A stretch of 64,000 nt of DNA from G965202915 sp965205955 (GCA_965205955.1 OZ242192.1:1426001-1490000), one strand, 5' to 3'; positions 42,465 through 55,300 are shown, counted from the first letter of the stretch. Notes: generated by a model not told the origin, from the letters alone. Translations and numbers: made by a program.

Positions 42465-42471
42465 AACCTTT

Positions 42472-42526
42472 CAATCCAACTCCAATCCAACTCCAATCCA
42501 ACCCCAATCCAACCCCAATCCAACCC
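42472..42526. repeat. Five 11-bp tandem repeats after giant gene 1
   Basis: Two units of caatccaactc are followed by three of caatccaaccc with no gaps. The equivalent place next to the 3' remnant (around 7941) carries only a single atccaacccc, so the array expanded here. Confidence 0.85.
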
Positions 42527-42544
42527 CCCCAGCCCCCCTTGTCA

Positions 42545-42725
42545 GGGGAACTATGTATTTAACTTGACAAATACTTACAGAATTACGATACATAGCCCGG
42601 CAACAGACTACTGGCAGCCTCATTAAGTTCTTTATTAAAACCGGCATCTTCCAGCTGAACATCCGTTCCAAGGCATTGAAAAAACGTTGAATTTATATTT
42701 TGTCAAGTTAAATACATAGTTCCCC
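42545..42725. mobile_element. 181-bp MITE-like element with perfect 27-bp inverted repeats
   Basis: The ends (42545-42571 and 42699-42725) are perfect inverted repeats beginning GGGGAACTATG. A 6-bp direct repeat TTGTCA flanks both sides (42539-42544 and 42726-42731). Excising it restores CCCCCC-TTGTCA-GGGGGG. The interior is too short for a transposase. On the minus strand it holds an open frame ending NEAASSLLPGYVS and a stop, which may be the tail of a gene from a parent element. No parent IS is present in the window. Confidence 0.82.
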
Positions 42726-42753
42726 TTGTCAGGGGGGTGAGGTTTGTCAATCC

Positions 42754-42774
42754 CCCTCTCCCGCTGGGAGAGGG
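42754..42774. repeat. Intact REP-like palindrome, the counterpart of the IS481-family target site
   Basis: A 9-bp stem CCCTCTCCC/GGGAGAGGG with loop gct. The corresponding palindrome before giant gene 1 is split by the IS at 7964-8985. Confidence 0.8.
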
Positions 42775-43089
42775 CCGGGGTGAGGGAGTTAAACCAGGCC
42801 CGCACTAGACCCCGGCCACGGCATCCGTCGAAACTGGCTTGAACACATCGGCGTTTTACGGGTGGGAATTATGGCGGGGGCAAGATACTGCAAAAAATAA
42901 ATTTAATATGATAATATTTATATGATAATATTTGCATAACTATATAGAATATCTATAATAATTGAATTAATATATTTGCCCGTATGGCTTGATCAGGTAT
43001 ATAATGGCTTTGATAAGGTATAAGAGTATTCGTATAATTTAGGTGTGCATACCGTATATTTATATATTATATATATTGATAAAATGTTA

Positions 43090-43118
43090 TTGACATATGC
43101 CTGTTTTTGATCTATAAT
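43090..43118 (+). promoter_or_regulatory. Perfect-consensus sigma70 promoter of giant gene 2
   Basis: TTGACA (43090-43095), a 17-bp spacer and TATAAT (43113-43118) match the sigma70 consensus at every position, with an AT-rich stretch upstream. The spacer is almost identical to that of the giant gene 1 promoter. A leader of about 183 nt follows. Confidence 0.8.
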
Positions 43119-43161
43119 TCAATTAGGCGGGAGGAGTAACTGCTTTGTGAGCGGCCATAGA

Positions 43162-43311
43162 ATGAAGAGTGTTTATTATATATACAGGCATCCCTTCGGC
43201 AGGATACCAGAGGGGCACGGTCAAGCACACTGCCCCAAAACTAGTTTTATTGCCGGGTTATTCCGTGCGCGGTCTTCATACTTCTCTTCCGGCGTAGTCC
43301 GACCCCTATGA
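43162..43311 (+). CDS. Possible 49-codon leader ORF overlapping the giant gene 2 start
   Basis: An ATG at 43162 opens a 49-codon frame ending TGA at 43309-43311, which overlaps the giant-gene ATG as ATGA. That arrangement is typical of translational coupling, and the giant-gene start has no Shine-Dalgarno of its own. In copy 1 one extra base shifts the frame so the ORF stops earlier. The peptide has no recognised domain, the ribosome site (GAGCGG) is weak, and copy-to-copy changes are mostly non-synonymous, so expression is uncertain. Confidence 0.28.
   Translation: MKSVYYIYRHPFGRIPEGHGQAHCPKTSFIAGLFRARSSYFSSGVVRPL
43187..43208 (+). other. Leader hairpin of giant gene 2
   Basis: GGCATCC, loop CTTCGGCA, GGATACC: the counterpart of the hairpin at 9394-9415, with one C-A mismatch in the stem. 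Confidence 0.4.
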
Positions 43312-46300
43312 GCGATCGCACTCTCCACCCACTGTTTTCCTCCTTCCTCGGCACGGTATTTATCCTGCATGGGGTACTGGCCCCGGTTCGCGCCGAGTCC
43401 CCGGCGCTGTTTGGTCTCGATGATATCCCGCTTGCGCCTGCCCGGCTTTCCCTGCCTGATCCCTCCTCGGCGTTGCTGGGTCTTGGGGAAATCGATCTAT
43501 CCCGCTCCCGGCGGTGGGCGGCGCTACAGGAGCAGTCTCGCCTGTCCGGTAAAGACGGCGCTCCTGCAGGGGCAAGGGGCGGGGCCTTGCCTGAGCTTGC
43601 CGGTCTGGAGCAGCCGGCGTTGGACTCGCATCTGGAGCAGTATGTAGCGGAGCCATTGCGTCAAACCGGCGAGCATCTGAAGGGATTATTTGCCAATCAG
43701 CAGCAGGTGACCGGGGTTCTGAATCAGATCCAGCAGGGCGGGGTAGACGTAGAGCAGCGGCTGGCCAGAGCCGGGGAGGAGAAGCTGCAATCGATGGTGG
43801 ATGGAAGGCTGCAAGATATAGAGCAGCGCCTGCAGGGGAGCATACTGCCGCAGTTGAATCTCAGCTACCGCGCGCCCTTTGCCGGGCGGGAGGAACTGTT
43901 TCATGTCAATGCCACGCTGTCGCTGTGGGAAACCTCGAGCCATTTGCTCTTCAATCAAGGCGGGTTACTGCTGCGCGACGGCAAGGATGGCGCCAATCTA
44001 GGGCTGGGCTACCGGTTTTTGGCGGGCGAAGGACTGCTACTGGGGGTGAATACCTTCTACGACTGGCTGTCGGATCCGAATGTAGAGCGCTGGTCGGTAG
44101 GCGCCGAGGCCCGCAGCGCATGGCTGGATCTGCACGGCAACTGGTATCAGGGCCGGGGGAATGACCGGGACGGAGACACTCTGTATTACAGCCCGGACGG
44201 CTGGGACATAGAACTGGCGGCGCACCTTCCGACCGTTCCGTGGGTGGAACTGGGGGCCAGCTATTACCTCTGGGAGGGCGAGGGCGGCCAGGATGACCTG
44301 GAAGGACTGCGCTACGGGCTATCGCTGAAACCTTTCACATTGTGGAACATAGGTCTTGAATACGATGACCCGGACGGGGACGGCGGTTCCTGGGGCGTAA
44401 AGACCGATCTCAACTATCAATTTGGCGTTCCGCTCTCGAATCAACTGGCTTTGCGCGGTACGCAAGGGACGCCCGACCTGTGGAGCCGCCGCTATGAAAA
44501 AGTAGAGCGCGAGTACGCCATACGAGTGCGGGAGCAGCGGACGGTAAGGGGTGAGCGGCTCTCCATCGAATTTGCCGACCTGATTGCCGCCGACCCGATG
44601 GACAGGAGTGTGCCGGTGCGCTCGCCGGCAGGCCGCATTTACGTGGGGTCTCTGATGGACCCCCCCGCTACCGACTACTTCACGGTGACCCATGACCTGC
44701 CCGGAGAGATCACATTCACTGTCGCCCGCACCAGCGCCACCTTGGCCACGCTGACCCTGACCTACACCCGGGCGACACCGCTCCCGGACACCACTCCGAC
44801 CGGCACCATACGCATCACGGCACTGGATACCGGACTCATCGGCAATAGCGGCGACCTGTCCAATCAGGTCATTGTAGACGTTCTTGCCGCCGCCCCCACG
44901 ACGGCCCGAGTGCTGCTTGGCGAGCCTTTGCCTTTCCGTATGGTCGGCTGCTCGGCGGATGCCTGCGTAGTCCCTGCTTCCGGCGCGGGAGTGCCTTTGC
45001 CCGTCTTGCAGTTGCCGGTTACCCCGGTAGAGTCGTCCACCTGTCCGACCTGCCAGATTTCTCTGGCCTTTGACCTCGAATTTGGCGGCACTGCCGTGTA
45101 TGGCGACGACTACACGGTGACCGGGCTGACGCTGACGTCGACCCGGGACCCCGACCTCAACCCGGCCATGGATCCGCCCACACCGCCGGCCACCGCCAGC
45201 GACACGTTCATGGTGCGCCTGGATTCACTCAGCACCCACTACCTGAATGTAATGCTGATTCTGATGCCGGATACCGACCCGGATACCAATGCAGAGCGGA
45301 AGGACATTCAGTTGGTATATGTGGATAGGGGAGACGACGACCTGATTGACAATGAAGACGACCGCGGCGCCCCGCAAACCGTGCTGACCCTTGAGCCGGC
45401 GGGCACGAGCCTGCCCTTTGCCGATGTCGCTGACACCACGCTGACCGAGAGGAGCCTGATTGCCAGCACGGCCACGGTGGTGGTGACGCTGAGCGACTCC
45501 GTATACGTAGAGACCGGCGCGCTGGATACCGCCGACTTCACATTGACCGCTGACGTGCCCGGCACGGTGACGGTAGCCGGGGTCACCCGCACCAGCGACA
45601 CGGTGGCCACGCTGATGCTGCGGCATGAAGGCGCAGACATTGTAGACATTAGCGGCGGCGTCGACGGAACCCTGGACGTGATCGTAGAGGCCTCGGCCCA
45701 CACCGGCGCTGTCGCCCTGTATGCCGGCAGCGTATCGATTGACGCGATGAGCGGCGTTGCGACCCTGAGTGGGCTGACGGTCAGTCCTGGCGCCCTGACG
45801 CCGCCCTTTGCCTCGACCACCACCGACTATACCCTCAATGTTGCCAGCACCGTAACCAGTGTCACGCTGACGCCGACCGCTGCCGGTCCGGGCGCGACCT
45901 TATCCGTCTTCGGTTCGACCGTGACCTCCGGTTCGGTCACGACGATCGGCGGCCTGACAGCGGGCGGCATGAGAGTAGTTCCTATCGTAGTCACCGCCGA
46001 AGACGGACGGACGATGCCCTACCAGGTACGTATCATCAACGCCTCTGGGCCGCAGCCGGTCATCTCAATCGCCGCCGAGACTTCCCCGGTGACCGAAGGC
46101 ACGGCGGCCACCTTCACGCTGACGGCGAACCCTGCTCCGGCCGCGAACCTGACGGTTACCGTTACCGTCACTGACTCGGGCAACTTCATTGCCGGTGCAG
46201 CGCCGACGACGGTAACGATTGCCGGCAGCGCCACGACGGCCACGCTGGAGGTACCGACCACCGACGACGCTACCGACGAGGCGAACGGCACGATAACGGC

Positions 46301-49300
46301 AATGGTAACGGCGGGCACTGGCTACACAGTCGGCAGCCCGCCCACAGACAGTGTCACCGTCAATGACGACGACGCTGCGCCGACGCTGGCGATTGACTCC
46401 CCAAGTGTGGCAGAGGGCAACGCCGGCGAGACGCCGACACTGAGCTACACAGTGACGCTGACCGGGGAGACCGAGCAGCAAGTGACGGTGGACTACACGG
46501 ATACGACCAGCGGCACCGCGACCTCGGGTACCGACTACACTGCGATTACTGCCGGCACACTGACCTTTGCGCCGGGCACGACCACACAGAACATCGACGT
46601 AACGGTGACGGGGGACGCGGCTGATGAGGGGGACGAGACGGTCATCCTCAGACTGTCGGGCGCGGTCAATGCGACGATTACCACCGCCGACGGCACCGGC
46701 ACGATTACCGATGACGACGGCGGGCCAGCAGCAGGCGTCACCGTCTCCCAGGCGACACTCAGTGTCCCCGAAAATGGCAGCACCACGGCCGACTACACCC
46801 TGATACTCGACACTGCGCCGACGGCCGATGTCACCATTGCCGTTGAGAGCGACACCGTCACGGCGGCAACCGTATCGTCGGCATCGCTGACCTTCACCCC
46901 GGCCAACTGGAACACGGCACAGACCGTCACCGTCACCGGCGTGAACGACAACGTTGATAACCCCGGCAACGAACGCACTGCGACTGTAACCCATGCGCCC
47001 ACGAGCACGGACGCCGGCTATGGCTCGGTGGGCATAGATCCTGTGACCGTCACCGTACAAGATGACGACGACCCGGGCACCGGGACGGTGACGGTAACCT
47101 TGAATCCCGGCATTGCCGGCAACGATGAAGTCAACATTGCCGAGCTGGCGGGCGGCCTCACCATCGGCGGCACGGTGGCGGACGGGGCCACGGTGGAAGT
47201 GAGCTTTAACGGTGGCACCACCCTAAGTGCCACCGTGAGCAGCACCGACTGGAGCCTTGACATTCCGCCCACTAGCATTGGGACCACCGTCACCAGCGTA
47301 GTGGTGGTGGTCACGGCCACGCTGGGGCTCGATACGGGCACGAGGAGCCGGACGGTAGCCATAGACTTGGTGGCCCCGACGGCGACCTATGCGGCGCCGG
47401 GCACGTTGACAGTCGGCACGGCCATCACCGATATTGAGCCGGGCACCCCGTCTGCGGACATAGCCAGCTATGCCGTGCAAAGCGGGGACATCCCGCCGGG
47501 CCTGACCCTGGCCAGCGACGGCATCATCAGCGGCGCCCCGAGCACGGCGAACGCTGCAACGGCGACGGTGGAAATCCGCCTGACCGACGGGGCTGGCAAC
47601 CCGACCGATGTACAGATTATCTTCCCGGCGGTGGGCATAGGCAGCCAGACGCTGATCGGCTTTGCCTACAGCGCGGTTACCGCAACGGTAGGCCAGCCGC
47701 CCCCGACGGTGACTGCGCCCACGGGGGCGGTAGCCAGCAGCACCCTGAGCTATGCGAGTGGCGATACAGACGTATGCACGGTTAATCCAAGCACCGGCGC
47801 CCTGACGCTGGTTGCCGCAGGAGCCTGCGTTATTACGGTAACGGCCTCGATGACGGCCAACTACCAGTCGGCCACCGACACCTTCACTATCACGGTGGCT
47901 GCGGCAGGGGCAGCAGGCGTCACCGTCACCCCGACGGCACTCACGGTCCCCGAAGATGGCAGCAGCATGGGTACCTACACCCTGGTACTCGACACTGCGC
48001 CGACGGCCGATGTCACCATTGCCGTTGCGAGCGACACTGACACGGCGGCAACCGTATCGTCGGCATCGCTGACCTTCACCACGACCAACTGGAACACGGC
48101 ACAGACCGTCACCGTCACCGGCGTGAACGACGATGTCCCCGGCGACCGCACTGCGACCGTAACCCATGCGGCTACGAGCGGGGACACCACTTATAACTCG
48201 GTGGTCATAGTCCCTGTGACCGTCACCGTAGAAGATGATGATGCCGTTGCCCCCTCGGCCACGCTGGCCGCGGCGGACCCGACTACGCTGGGCGAGCGGA
48301 GACTGAACTCCTCTACCAACAGAGCCACGGTGACGGTAACCCTGATGAATACCGTGTATGAGCCCCCTGCAGAGTTGACTGCGGACGACTTCATGCTGAG
48401 CGATACCGTGGACGGGATGGTAACGGTGAACTCTGTCACCCGCACCAGTGACACGGTGGCCACGCTGGCGCTGGCGCATACCGGCGCGATTAGCAGCGAC
48501 GGCACGGTGAGTGTAACGGTACTCGATTCCGCCCACACCGGCAGCGGCGACCTGCCCGCCGGCAGTCTGCCTATAGACGCCACCGCCCCGACCGTGAGCA
48601 GTGTGGCCTTCAGCACCACCGGCCCGTACGGTTTGGGCGCTGACATCGAGATGACGATTACCTTCAACGAAAACGTCTTTGTGGAAGGAACAACCCCTAA
48701 TGCCATCCTGTCTACCAATAGCGCCAACCGAAGTGCGCCCTACAACCGAGGCAGTGGTAGCATGGAGTTGGTATTCCGTCACACGGTAGTGGCAGGCGAT
48801 GACGATGCGGACGGGGTGGAGATATTCCGAAGTCCACTGCTTGGTGGAGGCGGCATTATTCGGGACGCAGCCGGTAACGATGTGGGACGCCTCCTCACTA
48901 ATAGTGCAATAACCGGCGGCATCACCCAGCGGGTAGATGCCACCCTCCCGATGCTGCTCACCGCCACGGTAACCGGCACCGCACTGACACTGACTTATAA
49001 TGAGGCGCTGGACGACACCTCCACGACACTCCCGTCCACCACCGACTACATGGTAACGGTGGACACTGTCGTCCCGGTGCTCGTCAACAGCGTAGCCATC
49101 AGCGACATGACCGTGACCCTGACACTCGCCTCGGTGGTCATCGGCGGCCGGCCCGTCACACTGAGTTACACCCCCGGCGCCAACCCGGTGCAGGATACCG
49201 TCGGCAACGATGCCGTGATGCTGGACGACCGGGGCGTCAGCAATCCCAGCGGAACGGTGTCGGTAAGCCTGAATACCATTGCCGGCGACGATGTAGTCAA

Positions 49301-52300
49301 CATTGCCGAGCGTACGGCCGGCTTTACCATCAGCGGCATGGTGGCGGACGGCGCCACGGTGGAAGTGACCCTTGAGGGCGGCACCCCTCGTGGCGCCACC
49401 GAGACCGGCACCACCTGGACACTTGACATTCCGTCCGATGACCCTGATATTATCGGCACCAGCGTAGACGTAGAGGCCACGGCCACGCTGTTGGGCGCTA
49501 CGGGCATGGTGATCCGTCCGCTGACCCTGGACCTGGTGGCCCCGACGGCGACCTATGCGCTGCCGCTCACGTTGATGGTCGGCACGACCATCACCGCCAT
49601 CATGCCGGGCACCCCGTCTGCGGACATCACCAGCTATGCATTGCAAGCCGGCACCCTGCCACCGGGCTTGACATTGACACTGGACGGCACCGGCGGTGGC
49701 ACCGCCGGTGGCATCAGCGGCACCCCGACCACGGCGAACGTGGCAACGGCGCTGGTGACCATCCGCCTGACCGACACGGCCAGCAACCCGGGTGATATAA
49801 GCATCACCTTCCCGGCGGTGGACCTGGGCAGCCAGACGCTGGACGGCTTTGCCTACAGCGCGGATACCGCAACGATAGGCCAGACGGCCCCGACGGTGAC
49901 TGCGCCCACGGGGGCGGTAGTCGGCAGTACCCTGAGCTATGCGAGCGGCGATGAAGACGTATGCACGGTTGATTCCGTCACCGGCGCCCTGACGCTGGTT
50001 GCCGCAGGATCCTGCGTTATTACGGTAACGGCCTCGGCGACCAACTACAACGAGGCGACCGCCAACTTCACCATCACGGTGTCTGAGGTAGCAGGCGTCA
50101 CCGTCTCCGAGACGGAACGCACGGTCCCCGAAGATGGCGGCATGGCCGACTACACCGTGATACTCACCAGCGCGCCGACGGCCGAGGTCACCATTGCCGT
50201 TGCGAGCGACACCGACACGGCGGCAACCGTATCGCCGGCATCGCTGACCTTCACCACGACCAACTGGGATACGGCACAGACCGTCACCGTCACCGGCGTG
50301 AACGACGATATCGATAACCCCAGCGACGAACGCACTGCGACCCTAAGCCATACGCCTACGAGCGCGGACGCCGGCTATAACACGGTGCCCATAGCGTCTG
50401 TGACCGTCACCGTAACCGATGACGACGACGCCGGCATCACCGTCTCCGAGACGGAACTCGCGGTTGCCGAAGCGGACGGCACGGGCGCCTACACCCTGAT
50501 ACTCAACACCCAGCCGGCAGCCGATGTCACCATTGCCGTTGTGAGCGATGCCCCCCTGGTGGCAACCGTATCGTCGGCATCGCTGACCTTCACCCCGACC
50601 AACTGGAACACGGCACAGACCGTCACCGTCACCGGTGTGGACGACACTATAAATAACACCCCTCCCCGCACTGCGACCGTGAGCCATACGGCTACCAGCA
50701 CGGACACCAACTATGACGCAGAGGGCATAGACCCTGTGACCGTCACCGCAACCGATGACGACGCAGCGCTGCCGGTCATCTCTATAGCCGCCGGGACTTC
50801 TCCGGTAATTGAGGGCACGGCGGCCACCTTCACGGTGACGGCGGATACTGCTCCGATGGCGAATCTGAGCGTGATGGTTACCGTCACCGACTCGGGCGAC
50901 TTCATTGCCGGCGTGGCGCCGACGACGGTAACGATTGCCGCCGGCGCCACGACGGCCACGCTGACGGTGGCGACCATGGCCGACACGGACGACGAACCGA
51001 ATGGCGTAGTGACGGCGACGTTAAGGACGGGCACCGGCTATATGGTCGGCGCCCCGGACACAGCCAGTGTCGCGGTCCGGGACAACGATGGCGCAACCGA
51101 CCCGGTCATCTCGATTGCGGCGGGGGCTGCGGTGATGGAGGGGACAACCGCCACCTTCACGGTGACGGCGACCTCGGCTCCGGCGGCAGATCTGACCGTG
51201 ACGGTTACGGTAGACGACGGGGCAGGCAACTTCATTGCCGGTGTAGCGCCGACGACGGTAACGATTACCGCCAGCGCCACGGAGGCCACGCTGATGGTGG
51301 CGACCATGGCCGACTCTATTGACGAGGCGAACGGCACGATAACGGCGACGGTGACCATAGGCGCCGGCTACACCGTGGATGGGACCAACAACACAGCCAG
51401 TGTCACCGTCAATGACGACGACGCTGAGCCGACGCTGGCGATTAGCTCGCCGAGCGTACCCGAGGGCAACAGCGGCTCGGTGATGTTGCGTTACACGGTG
51501 ACGCTGACCGGGGCGACGGAGCGGGAAGTGACGGTGGACTACGCGGATGCGGGCACCGGCACGGCGACCTCGGGCACCGACTACGAAACGATTACTGCTG
51601 GCACACTGACCTTTACGCCGGGCGATGCGACCACACAGGACATAGACGTAACGGTGACGGGAGACGCGATTGACGAGGGGGACGGGGAGACGGTCATCGT
51701 CACTCTGTCGGGCGCGGTCAACGCGATGATTACAACCCCCGACGGCACTGGCACGATTACCGATGACGACGCCGAGCCGACGCTGACGATTAACTCGCCG
51801 AGTGTGGCAGAGGGCGACGCCGGCGAGACACCGACACTGACCTACACGGTGACACTGAACGGGGCGACGGAGCAGACGGTGACGGTGGACTATGCGGATG
51901 CGGGCGCTGGGGGCAGCGGCACGGCGACCTCGGGCACCGACTACGACGCGATTACCCCTGACACGCTGACCTTTGTGCCGGGCACGACCACACAGACCAT
52001 CACCGTAATGGTGACGGGAGACACGGATGAAGAGGGGGACGAGACGGTCATCGTCACCCTGTCGAACCCGGACAACGCAACGATTGCAACCGCCGACGGC
52101 ACCGGCACGATTCGCGGTGACGACGCCCCGGTATTGCCGACCATCTCAATCGCCGCTGGGCCTTCCCCGGTCACCGAGGCGGACAATGCCACCTTCACGC
52201 TGACGGCGGACCCGGCTCCGGGGACGGAGCTGATTGTGACGGTTACGGTGGACGACGGTTCGGGCAACTTCATTGCCAGCCCAGCGCCGACGATGGTAAC

Positions 52301-55300
52301 GATTACCGCCAGCACCACGACGGCCACGCTGATGGTGTCGACCGACGACGACTCTGTCGACGAGGCGGAGGGCATGATCACGGCGACGGTGACGGCCGGC
52401 GCAGGCTACACGATAGCTCTGTCGCCGGACAACAGCGCCACGGTCACGGTCGCAGATAACGACCCTGCGCCGACGCTGGCGATTAACTCGCCGACTGTGC
52501 TTGAAGGCGACAGCGGCAGCACGGCGATGCTGCGCTACACGGTGACGTTGAGCGGGGAGACGGAGCAGGAAGTCACGGTGGCCTACGCGGATGCGGCGGG
52601 CACGGCAACTCCGGACACCGACTACGAAACGCTCACCGCCGGCACACTGACCTTTACGTCGGGCGGTGCGACCGCACAGAACATCGACGTAATAGTGACG
52701 GGGGACGCAATTGACGAGGAGGACGAGACCGTCGTCCTCAGACTGTCGGGCGCGGTCAACGCGGAGATTACAACTCCCGACGGTACTGGCACGATTACCG
52801 ATGACGACGCTGCGCCGACGCTGGCGATTGACTCGCTGAGTGTGGCAGAGGGCACCACCGGTGAGACACCGACACTGACCTACACGGTGACACTGACCGG
52901 GAATACAGAGCAGGAAGTCACGGTGGCCTATGCGGATGCGGGTGCTACGGGCGGCGGCACGGCGACATCGGGAACCGACTACGAAACGATTGCCGGCGGC
53001 ACCCTGACCTTTGCGCCGGGCACGACCACACAGACCATCACCGTAACGGTGACGGGGGACACGGAGGACGAGGGGGACGGGGAGACGGTCATCGTCAGAC
53101 TGTCGAACCCGAACCCGGTCGGAGTTATAATTACAACCCCCGACGGCACCGGCACGATTACCGATGACGACGACCCGACCTTGCCGGCTATCTCGATTGC
53201 CGCCGGGCCTTCCCCGGTGACCGAGGGGGACGATGCCACCTTTACGTTGACGGTGGCCCCGGCTCCGATGACGGATCTGACCGTGACGGTTACGGTAGAC
53301 GACGGGGCCGGTGACTTCATTGCCAGTCCAGCGCCGACAATGGTAACGATTACCGCCAGCAACACCACGGTCACACTGACGGTGATGACCGAAGACGACA
53401 CTACAGACGAGGCGGCAGGCATGATCACGGCGACGGTGACGATAGGCGCCGGCTATACGGTCAGCAGCCCATCCACAGCCCGTGTCACGGTCCAGGATAA
53501 TGACATAGTCATCACCGGCACACCTACCGGCGCAGTGACGGAAGACGCGCCCACCGAAACCGCTACCGACACCCTGGTCGTGGAGGGCGGCTTTGTGGAA
53601 CAGGACGGCACCACCGACCGTGCGCGCGGGCTGGGCGCTTACGGCTCCTTTGTGCTGGATGCTACGTCCGGCGTCTGGATCTATACACTGAATAACGACC
53701 CCACCACCACTCAGGGCGCCGCCACCAACGCGCTGGCGGAAGGCGACGTGGTCACCGAGGTCTTCACTGCGGTGTCTGCCGCAGACCCCAGCGTGGAACA
53801 AGAAGTCACCATCACCATTACCGGCGCCAATGACGCACCCACCGCCGATGCCGGTCTGATGCAAACCGTGACTCAGGGCATCACCGTCACCCTGGACGGC
53901 AGCGGCTCCAGCGACCCGGATACCGGAGATATGATTGATGCTTATGCCTGGACGCAAAGCAGTACACCGACCGTGACCCTGGATGCCACAATAGAGATGC
54001 CGACCTTCACAGCGCCGGCCGTAACTTCCCCCACCGACTTGGGCTTTAGTCTGGTAGTCAACGACGGCGACACCGATTCAGCCCCTGACCCTGTCACCAT
54101 CACCGTCAATCCGGCCTCCGCCGCACCGGTCGTGAGTACGGTAGAGATTAGCAGTACCGGCCCCTATGCCGCCGGCGATGACATTGAGGTGACGGTGACC
54201 TTCAGCGAGATGGTCAATGTGACAGACACCCCTCAGATTGCTCTGATGGTAGACGCCACCACCCGCCAGGCGACCTACGATAGCGGCACCGGCACCACGG
54301 CTTTGGTGTTCCTCTACACGGTGGTAGACGGGGAGAACGATGCGGACGGCGTGAGCATCCCCGCCAATTCCCTGGCCCAGGTCGCTGGCAGCACCATTCA
54401 GGACACCGACGGCACCGATGATGCGACACTCACGCATCCTGCCGTGGACGCAGACCCCGCCCAGACCGTGGACACGACCGCGCCGACCGTGAGCGAGGTG
54501 GAGCTTAGCAGCGACGGCCCCTATGCCCTCGATGAGGACATTGAGGTTACGGTGACCTTCAGCGAGGCGGTCACTGTATCCGGCGCCCCGGAGATTACCC
54601 TGACGGTAGGTGCGAACGAGCGCCAGGCGACCTTCAGTAGCGGCTCCGACACCGTTGCCCTGGTATTCACCTACACGGTGGCAGCCACGGAGACCGATGA
54701 TAATGGGGTGAGCATCCCCGAAGACACGCTGGCCCAGGCCAGTGGCAGCGCCATTCAAGACACCGCCGGCAACGATGCGGTACTTGACCATGATGCCGTG
54801 GACGCAGATCCCGCCCATGCGGTGGACACGACGGCCCCGGCCTTTGACAGCGCCACCGTCGACGCCGACGTGCTGGTACTGACGTACAGTGAAAACCTGG
54901 ACGAAAGCTCTGCCCCGGACAATGGAGACTACACGATAGGGGTGACCCCCGGCACGGCCCCGACGGTCACCGGGGTGACCCTCAGCGGCACGGATGTGAC
55001 TCTGATGCTGAGCACGCCCGTCACCAGCGACCAGACGGTCACGGTGAGCTACACGGTCGGCTCCACCCCGTTGCAGGACCTTGCCGGCAACGATGCCATC
55101 GAGCTGAGCGACGCGACGGTAACCAACAACACGCCCATGGTGTTGCCGACCATCTCTATAGCTGCCGGGTCTTCCCCGGTGACCGAGGTGGACAATGCCA
55201 CCTTCACGCTGACGGCGACCCCGGCTCCGGGGACGGATCTGACCGTGACGGTGACGGTTACCGAGACGGGCACATTCCTTGGCAGTCCAGTGCCGACGAC

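Larger units (their letters stand above)
42732..43307 (+). repeat. Region upstream of giant gene 2, duplicate of 8992-9515
   Basis: The uninterrupted palindrome at 42754-42774 (CCCTCTCCC-gct-GGGAGAGGG) is followed by sequence closely matching the region before giant gene 1, from gggtgagggagttaaacc to the start codon. Differences include a tandem duplication of atatgataatattt near 42908-42935 and a 1-base deletion near 43280 (catactt here, cataactt in copy 1). Confidence 0.85.

Noticed and set aside
42430..42464. Rho-independent terminator at the end of giant gene 1
   Set aside because: The stem is perfect but lies inside the coding region and no U-run follows, so it is recorded as a palindromic repeat only.
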